Assembly: GCA_021784975.1 (NCBI GenBank)
Contig: JAJYGU010000236.1
Location: 1 to 8,629, forward strand
Length of the DNA stretch: 8,629 nt
From: Planctomycetota bacterium
GTDB lineage: Bacteria > Planctomycetota > Planctomycetia > Pirellulales > Thermoguttaceae
Direction: 5' to 3'
This document shows, piece by piece, positions 6,001-8,629 of this stretch; positions within the stretch are counted from its first letter, which is position 1, and the number at the start of each line of letters is the position of its first letter. The position numbers and the translations under genes are program-made. The notes beneath the pieces were generated by a model that ran no database searches, was not told the origin of the DNA, and was given only the letters and a program-made list of their open reading frames with translations.

Positions 6001-6827
6001 GTGACCACGGTGATATCGTTGGAGCCCGGCGGCGAGGGTGACGAGGCCAGTACCTCGGCTACGATGCCTTTGGGATACCCGGTGGCCACGCCCCTCCAGG
6101 AAAATGGCGGCTCGAAGCGATCTTGCCCTTCGAAGCCCCAGGGGCGGGCCGATACGAGGATCCCGTTGAAAATCTCCAACTTGCCGTCCCAGCGGGTGGG
6201 CGACTTCTCGCCGCAGCCGAACTCGATGCGGAAGGCCAGCGGCTTGAGCACCGTGTCGGACGACATTTCCAAAGACTCCAGCCGCGGGCCGCCGGCCGGC
6301 AGCACCAGCCGCACCTTCAGCGTGCGGCGGTAGGTCACGCCGGGCAGATTGTGGGCGCGGCGGTTCTCCGAGCTGTTCAGCGGCTTGAAGCTGAAAATGT
6401 TGACGCCATCCCGGAAACCGCGCTCGACCTGGGCGGTGAGCCACTCGCCCTGCCAGGGATCGTCGAGCGGATCCTCGATGGTCGGCCCGACCGGCGGCGG
6501 GCCCGGCCAGGTGTGAAACCAGTATTCGACCGCCACCCCGGCCACCTGGGCCGAGCCCGCAAAGCGGGCCCGGATTTCCCGCACGTCGCGGGCCTCGTGC
6601 CACACCACGCCCACGCAACGGCTTTCCGCCGGCAGGGCCTTCAGGGACTTCAATTCGGTGCCGTGGCCCGATTTCGGCCCCGCCCAACCGCTCAATTGGC
6701 CGAACGGAACAAGATCCAGCGGGCGGCTCGGTCCGGCGGCGTGGACGGCGGTCGATCCCGCCAGCATCCAGGCGAACACCGCCGGGCCGATCACGTCCCA
6801 GCGAACGCATCTCCAACAGCTTTTCAC
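3078..6827 (-). CDS. Large secreted six-hairpin glycosidase-like protein carrying in-frame palindromic elements
   Basis: The frame gives 1249 residues from GTG 6827. A preceding GTG at 6830 is in frame, but AGAGGG (6834-6839) lies 6 nt from GTG 6827 and only 3 nt from the other. Residues 1-30 form a Sec-type signal peptide (Arg/Lys-rich start, hydrophobic VIGPAVFAWMLAG, cleavage after VHA). Residues about 31-600 look like beta-sandwich modules. Residues about 620-1130 look like an (alpha/alpha)6 barrel: LFANECCFQVLLLDALGD, NYGLDHGTVLWTLARHYF near 730, and DNSDWGYWFSVNAYCVAGM near 800. The end (VEINGRPWKNF) resembles the C-terminal beta domain of such glycosidases. Family and substrate are not assignable by eye. 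Three segments are encoded by repeat elements: residues about 281-306, 896-979 and 1166-1183. They look foreign to the fold, yet no stop or frameshift results. The frame upstream of 6827 stays open but is repeat-derived and probably untranslated. Confidence 0.82.
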   Translation of the reverse strand: MKSCWRCVRWDVIGPAVFAWMLAGSTAVHAAGPSRPLDLVPFGQLSGWAGPKSGHGTELKSLKALPAESRCVGVVWHEARDVREIRARFAGSAQVAGVAVEYWFHTWPGPPPVGPTIEDPLDDPWQGEWLTAQVERGFRDGVNIFSFKPLNSSENRRAHNLPGVTYRRTLKVRLVLPAGGPRLESLEMSSDTVLKPLAFRIEFGCGEKSPTRWDGKLEIFNGILVSARPWGFEGQDRFEPPFSWRGVATGYPKGIVAEVLASSPSPPGSNDITVVTVQAQGDRHIFRPLGVYQGSGETGRKMSQSPANRTFSFSTLDLERGPIYVPDLCALVAKVDDPRHFSADYPARGRTIRDEIPHEPEQTFQRASREIPPLDPWVRQNGDRVYLPVAADASWQKFAVEYGGDVFFGKSETKAKGAELKRLQWPGDVIRFRLGTMRAGAGAVPYYREDHKAQVAIAEDCLPIVINRWQCDGLHYEEEAFATLLEGPLDPNDPRRSEQTPAVLMMQLRVHNPGNEAARAACVLSIEPREKLLLANHRVYAQADARRLRMVVLPPTGAETRLADNRVVAQFGVPAGGMETLAVCIPFVSDLGDDDAARLESLGYARQRQRVADYWRAMIAKTTRFTTPEPQFNDLARALIPHIHISTTKDPKSGLYMVPAASFGYQLFANECCFQVLLLDALGDTQRATQYLKTLTELQGSRSFPGNYLEPHDGVLHGARVDDEYDYTAHNYGLDHGTVLWTLARHYFYTRDAEWLKATLPHMLKAVEWIERQRATTKKTDLQGNRVLEYGLLPAGHLEDNSDWGYWFSVNAYCVAGMIDMAAAMREIYHPDAERLGRQAAAYRDDFRAAVVRATELTPVVRMRDGTYSPCVPTRPYQRFRYFGPLRVQYYSRYHRPIGDRPMCSANASSAKSVLAPKNGPVPVPKGDRSMFSANASSAKSVLAPKNGPVPVPKGDRSMFSANASSANSVLWPKNGPVPCFRLSATREVLYGPMIFLNLGLFDPQSPLANWVLDDWEDNLTLSSSGGFNVHGFTDDRYWFSQGGMVFQANLQNPILVYLERNEIPAAIRGIYNGLVACLYPEVHALTEEFREWQHASGPFYKSPDEARLVNRIRDMLVLEAGDDLLLAAGVPRRWLASGPGVRVDRVNSLFGPVGFSMRAERNTQKGTVPFLWPPATKIGTVPRKIVIAHVKPPTRNPPKHLWLCVRLPEGKQIAAVEINGRPWKNFDARRERIELPQSGKPLDIVIHP
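3279..3330 (+). repeat. Palindromic element A (52 bp), inside the glycosidase-like gene
   Basis: Left arm GGGGACTGTCCCGATTTTTG plus TGGC pairs with GCCACAAAAAT-GGGACTGTCCCC around a 5-nt loop; the arms differ by one base and one indel. The ends are asymmetric: GGGGACT on the left, and GGGGACA when the right end is read inward. Read on the minus strand it encodes about 18 residues (KGTVPFLWPPATKIGTVPRK including flanks) between two segments of the C-terminal beta domain. The arm sequence differs from elements B to D, so it is a sister type. Confidence 0.85.
3891..4142 (+). repeat. Array B: three tandem 84-bp palindromic units, in frame in the glycosidase-like gene
   Basis: Units begin at 3891, 3975 and 4059 with a period of exactly 84 bp (28 codons). 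Units 2 and 3 differ at only a few bases near the right end; unit 1 differs slightly at its left end. In unit 1 the arms GGGGACTGGTCCATTTTTCG and the complement of the right end (GGGGACAGGTCCATGTTTTC) are close inverted repeats. An inner pair ACGCT/AGCGT lies between them. On the minus strand each unit encodes the 28-residue repeat beginning KGDRSMFSANASSAKSVLAP and ending KNGPVPVP. This low-complexity insert splits the barrel domain after YYSRYHRPIG. Confidence 0.92.
5911..5987 (+). repeat. Palindromic element C (77 bp), in frame in the glycosidase-like gene
   Basis: GGGGACTGGCTCATTTTTCG at the left pairs with CGAAAAATGTGCCTGTCCCC at the right, around a core of about 37 bp. On the minus strand it encodes GDRHIFRPLGVYQGSGETGR followed by KMSQSP. 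The neighbouring protein segments (DITVVTVQAQ before, NRTFSFSTLDL after) read as ordinary beta-domain sequence. Confidence 0.9.
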
Positions 6828-6833
6828 CACAGG

Positions 6834-6839
6834 CCCTCT
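6834..6839 (-). promoter_or_regulatory. Ribosome-binding site of the large glycosidase-like gene
   Basis: AGAGGG on the minus strand lies 6 nt before GTG 6827 and only 3 nt before the other in-frame GTG. It favours the second GTG and a 1249-residue product. Confidence 0.5.
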
Positions 6840-6864
6840 CTCGTAGGACCGTTGCCCGGAAAAG

Positions 6865-6893
6865 AGTCTAACCGCCCGGCCAGCGGCTGTCGA
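6865..6893 (-). promoter_or_regulatory. Candidate promoter of the glycosidase-like gene
   Basis: The minus strand shows TCGACA (6888-6893, 5 of 6 to consensus), a 17-bp spacer and TAGACT (6865-6870, 4 of 6). The -10 box is about 37 nt from the start codon. It is divergent from the Tyr-rich genes. Confidence 0.45.
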
Positions 6894-6895
6894 CC

Positions 6896-7075
6896 AGCCC
6901 GGGATTATCCACCGCCGAGGACGCGGAGGACGCAAAGTGATTAGGGATGAGGGCGGAGGGATAAAAGATGGGCAACAGGGATGGTGGCCGTCCCCCCTCC
7001 CCCTCGCCCCTCCGCCCTCCGCCCTTTTTCTCCGCGTCTCTTGCGTCCTCCGCGGTTCCGTGAACAACCTGGGCC
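6896..7075. repeat. Long imperfect palindrome, copy 1, in the divergent intergenic region
   Basis: This fills about half of the 429-nt gap between the glycosidase-like gene and the first Tyr-rich gene. The left arm starts AGCCCGGGATTATCCACCGC, continues GAGGACGCGGAGGACGCA and later GGGATGAGGGCGGAGGG. The right arm holds the matching CCCTCCGCCCTCCGCCC, TGCGTCCTCCGCGG and CCTGGGCC. The same ordered blocks recur at 8284-8446. At the right end a short stem CCTGGG-CCA-CCCAGG (7068-7082) adjoins it. The rest of the gap holds only the promoter of the Tyr-rich gene and nothing else I can identify. Confidence 0.65.
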
Positions 7076-7166
7076 ACCCAGGGCCGATGGCGGCATAGCC
7101 CCTCCCGCCCGAACCGATCGCCGGATTCGGCCGTGGGCCTCTGCTATTTCGGCAGCCGCCAGACCC

Positions 7167-7195
7167 TTGGCCGGACCACGCCGGCTCCGTAGAAT
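7167..7195 (+). promoter_or_regulatory. Promoter of the first Tyr-rich gene
   Basis: TTGGCC (7167-7172), 17-bp spacer, TAGAAT (7190-7195). The leader from the -10 box to the ATG is 61 nt. The same arrangement at the same distance precedes the paralogous gene, which greatly strengthens the call. Confidence 0.7.
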
Positions 7196-7256
7196 AAGGT
7201 GAACTGCGGATCGGGGGCTAACGTATCACTTTCCACGAGCGAGGAGGGACCAGGTC

Positions 7257-7541
7257 ATGTTCAGACGACTCTTTGCGGTGATGGTGGCGGTCGCACTGGT
7301 GCTCGGTGCGGCATCGCCGGTGCTTGCCCAATGTGGTTGCGGTGCAGCGGCGGTCTATGCGCCGGGCTACACAACGTATTACGCCCCGGGGTACAGCACC
7401 TACTACACGCCGTACACCAGCTACTACACTCCCTACACCAGCTACTACGTTCCTTACACGAGTTACTACTACACCCCCTACACCAGTCTCTACACTCCCT
7501 ACACCACCTATTATTCGCCGTATTACTACTACATTCGCTGA
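7257..7541 (+). CDS. Secreted Tyr-rich repeat protein 1
   Basis: This 94-residue protein has a Sec signal peptide (MFRRLFAV, hydrophobic core, cleavage after PVLA at residue 24). The mature part starts QCGCG. The remaining chain is almost only Tyr, Thr, Pro and Ser: 26 of 70 mature residues are Tyr. It is built from a heptad of type YYTPYTS, encoded by 21-bp repeats from about 7394 to 7520, one unit having an extra Tyr codon. No catalytic motif exists. The lipobox pattern is not met (LAQC), so it is not an obvious lipoprotein. Secretion, Tyr density and repeats suggest a structural, adhesive or cross-linkable surface protein; the two cysteines could anchor or pair. The function is unknown. 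GAGGAGG (7241-7247) lies 9 nt before the ATG. Confidence 0.85.
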   Translation: MFRRLFAVMVAVALVLGAASPVLAQCGCGAAAVYAPGYTTYYAPGYSTYYTPYTSYYTPYTSYYVPYTSYYYTPYTSLYTPYTTYYSPYYYYIR

Positions 7542-7549
7542 GCGGGGTC

Positions 7550-7601
7550 GGGGACTGGCTCATTTTTCAGCCCTTCGAGGGCGAAAAATGTGCCTGTCCC
7601 C
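7550..7601 (+). repeat. Palindromic element D (52 bp), between the Tyr-rich genes
   Basis: GGGGACTGGCTCATTTTTCA plus GCCC pairs with GGGCGAAAAATGTGCCTGTC plus CCC around a 5-nt loop. It has the same end sequences and the same orientation as element C, but a shorter core. It begins 8 nt after the stop codon of Tyr-rich gene 1 and ends 24 nt before the -35 box of gene 2, so it interrupts neither gene and could serve as a 3' hairpin for gene 1. Confidence 0.9.
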
Positions 7602-7625
7602 TTGCGACCCGTGCTGCATGGTTAC

Positions 7626-7654
7626 TTGGCGGCACATGGCACTGTTGGTAGAAT
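7626..7654 (+). promoter_or_regulatory. Promoter of the second Tyr-rich gene
   Basis: TTGGCG (7626-7631), 17-bp spacer, TAGAAT (7649-7654), then 61 nt to the ATG. Spacing, hexamers and leader length match the promoter of the first Tyr-rich gene. Confidence 0.7.
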
Positions 7655-7715
7655 GACGGTAGGATTCACTCAGGGGGGCGCGAGCTACAACCCAGAGAAC
7701 GAGGAGGGAAGCACC

Positions 7716-8096
7716 ATGCTCCGAGGATGCGCGATCTTGGCTCTTGCCGTGGTATTGGCTTTGGCTTCGTCTACGGCGTTGGCCCAATGTGCTTGCGGGG
7801 TTCCGCAGGTGGCCTACGCGCCGGTACAAGCTGCTTACACAGCTTACGCTCCGGCCGTAACCTACGCGAGTTACTACGCCCCAGTCGCGGAGCCGTATGT
7901 GGCGTACTACCCGCCAGCCTCCGTCTACACCAGTTACTATGCTCCCTACGCCAGCTACTACGCCCCTTACGCCGCCTATTACGGACCGGCCTACGTGGGC
8001 CGCTACGAAGTCTTGGGATCGAGCATCTACGGGACGCCGAAGGTCTACGTGCGGGGCGAGCCGGTGCGGAATCTGATCCGCCGGACCACGCCGTAG
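7716..8096 (+). CDS. Secreted Tyr-rich protein 2, with GTPKVYV/PVRN C-terminal motif
   Basis: The 126 residues start with a Sec signal peptide (MLRGCAILALAVVLALASSTALA, cleavage after residue 23) and a mature N-terminus QCACG matching QCGCG of its neighbour. The middle is a Tyr/Ala/Pro repeat (SYYAPYA, AYYGPAY). Unlike protein 1, it ends in a non-repetitive motif (VLGSSIYGTPKVYVRGEPVR, then NLIRRTTP) that I recall from small exported planctomycete proteins. Mature Tyr content is 22 of 103. The ATG at 7716 is chosen because GAGGAGG (7701-7707) lies 8 nt upstream and the signal peptide begins there; the frame stays open further upstream, but through the repeat. It is a probable paralogue of protein 1, in tandem, with its own promoter. 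A cell-wall, matrix or holdfast role is inference. Confidence 0.88.
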   Translation: MLRGCAILALAVVLALASSTALAQCACGVPQVAYAPVQAAYTAYAPAVTYASYYAPVAEPYVAYYPPASVYTSYYAPYASYYAPYAAYYGPAYVGRYEVLGSSIYGTPKVYVRGEPVRNLIRRTTP

Positions 8097-8283
8097 GGCG
8101 AACCGGTCGTCGCGCGTTGGTACGCCGTGCGCGGCGGCAAGCATACCGGACATCGCGTGTGCCGCCTTCGTGATATCCCCGCGGCGGGCGTGGCTGTCGC
8201 GTTTGTTGTTCTGCGATTCGGCGCCCAGGGTCTCCGACGCTTTCCTCGGCGGAGTGCCGGGTTCTCGGACCCTACCGGCCATT

Positions 8284-8446
8284 GGCCCAGATTATCCGTA
8301 GAACGGCAGAGGATGAGGATGCAGGGTGAAAATGCCAAAGGCAAAATGAAAAGTGCAAAATGCAAAATCGAGCCGGCTCCCCTTCCGCCCTCTTCCCTCC
8401 GCCTTCATCCTTTTCTCGGCGCCCTCCGCGGTGAATAATCCGGGCT
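8284..8446. repeat. Long imperfect palindrome, copy 2, upstream of the BlaI-type gene
   Basis: GCCCAGATTATCC at the left and the complement of the right end, AGCCCGGATTATTCACCGCG, mirror each other. Internal blocks GAGGATGAGGATGCAGGG and the complement AGGATGAAGGCGGAGGG also pair. The order of blocks matches 6896-7075, in roughly inverse orientation. The loop region contains the A-rich direct repeat described separately. This accounts for much of the 456-nt gap after Tyr-rich gene 2; in 8097-8283 I see no gene, RNA or clear terminator. Confidence 0.6.
8326..8368 (+). repeat. Short A-rich direct repeat of GCAAAATG type
   Basis: Variants of TGAAAATG, GCAAAATG, GAAAAGTG, GCAAAATG and GCAAAATC follow one another with little spacing, inside the centre of the long palindrome. 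It is AT-rich in a GC-rich region. Its function is unknown. Confidence 0.5.
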
Positions 8447-8482
8447 AGGTTCTCCTCCGGGAAAAAATCTCGCTTGGCCCTC

Positions 8483-8511
8483 TTGACATCTTACGGCGGT
8501 TGTCGTATAAA
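8483..8511 (+). promoter_or_regulatory. Strong sigma-70-like promoter of the BlaI-type gene
   Basis: TTGACA (8483-8488) matches the -35 consensus fully. A 17-bp spacer leads to TATAAA (8506-8511, 5 of 6). The expected start of transcription is near 8518, about 35 nt from the ATG. Confidence 0.75.
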
Positions 8512-8535
8512 TAACGGTTGTACGACACGTGCCGT
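8493..8535. promoter_or_regulatory. Inverted-repeat operator overlapping the BlaI-type promoter
   Basis: TGTCGTA (8501-8507) and TACGACA (8521-8527) are exact inverted copies; extended to 15 bp (8493-8507 and 8521-8535), 12 of 15 positions match. The first half-site covers the beginning of the -10 box, and the second lies just past the expected transcription start. BlaI/MecI repressors bind dyads of TACA/TGTA type and commonly repress their own genes, so autoregulation is the natural reading. Confidence 0.65.
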
Positions 8536-8552
8536 AACATGGCAGGAGCATC

Positions 8553-8629
8553 ATGGCCCCAAAAATCCCCTCCCTCGGTGAACAGGAAGTCGAGGCCCTG
8601 CGACTGGTTTGGCAGCACCAGCCCTGCAC
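8553..8629 (+). CDS. BlaI/MecI/CopY-type transcriptional repressor (N-terminus only)
   Basis: Only the first 25 codons are inside the window: MAPKIPSLGEQEVEALRLVW followed by QHQPC. The LGEQEVEALRLVWQHQP segment is the first helix of the winged-helix domain of the Penicillinase_R (BlaI/MecI) family. Typical members are about 120-130 residues, so most of the gene lies to the right. AGGAG (8544-8548) lies 4 nt before the ATG, a rather short spacing. In many planctomycetes such repressors are followed by an M56 (BlaR1-like) membrane peptidase; that cannot be tested here. The overlapping operator supports self-repression. Confidence 0.85.
   Translation, partial: MAPKIPSLGEQEVEALRLVWQHQPC

Noticed and set aside
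3078..6827. Pseudogene status of the glycosidase-like gene because of repeat insertions
   Set aside because: All three insertions leave the frame open for 1249 codons and the flanking domains are intact. Loss of activity remains possible but is not shown.
6828..7067. N-terminal extension of the glycosidase-like frame by 80 codons
   Set aside because: The extension runs through an imperfect palindrome and a likely promoter, and the signal peptide begins only at GTG 6827.
7590..7715. Upstream extension of Tyr-rich protein 2 by 42 codons
   Set aside because: It would start inside palindromic element D and place the signal peptide in the middle of the protein. The ribosome-binding site fits ATG 7716.
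7560..8282. Open frame of 240 codons on the minus strand
   Set aside because: It is opposite the second Tyr-rich gene. Its product is Arg/Val-rich without recognisable motifs, and its end is only the translated palindromic element.

Overview
The window looks like chromosomal DNA from a GC-rich planctomycete (Planctomycetota, probably Pirellulales-like or Gemmatales-like). The clues are a Tat-exported Gfo/Idh/MocA oxidoreductase with the RRSFLG leader, short secreted Tyr-rich proteins ending in a GTPKVYV/PVRN motif, a BlaI-type repressor, and intergenic space filled with palindromic repeats. The taxonomic call rests on recognising protein families, not on a database search.

Layout. Bases 1-1303 (minus) hold most of the oxidoreductase, which runs off the left edge. 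Bases 1480-2846 (minus) hold four small genes: an unnamed 138-residue protein, a DUF2442 protein, and a HicA/HicB toxin-antitoxin pair. In transcription order they run hicB, hicA, DUF2442, then the unnamed gene. This block lies between two identical 34-bp palindromic repeats in opposite orientation (1408-1441 and 2993-3026). Bases 3078-6827 (minus) hold one large exported protein of 1249 residues resembling six-hairpin glycosidases. On the plus strand, 7257-7541 and 7716-8096 encode two paralogous secreted Tyr-rich proteins. At the right edge (8553 onward, plus) a BlaI/MecI-type repressor begins behind a strong promoter that overlaps an inverted repeat.

The most striking feature is a family of small palindromic elements with asymmetric ends: GGGGACT at the left end, and GGGGACA at the right end read inward on the opposite strand. 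Copies lie at 3279-3330, 3891-4142 (three tandem 84-bp units), 5911-5987 and 7550-7601, all in the same orientation. The first three lie inside the large glycosidase-like gene, yet the reading frame stays open through all of them, so they appear to add about 18, 84 and 26 residues to the protein. This recalls the Rickettsia palindromic elements, but in a different phylum and with different sequence. The fourth copy separates the two Tyr-rich genes.

The two Tyr-rich genes share an almost identical control region: TTGGC(C/G), a 17-bp spacer, TAGAAT, then exactly 61 nt to the ATG with the same GAGGAGGGA ribosome-binding site. They are probably a tandem duplication kept under common control. Two long imperfect palindromes (about 6896-7075 and 8284-8446) form a further repeat family and fill much of the two longest gene-free stretches.
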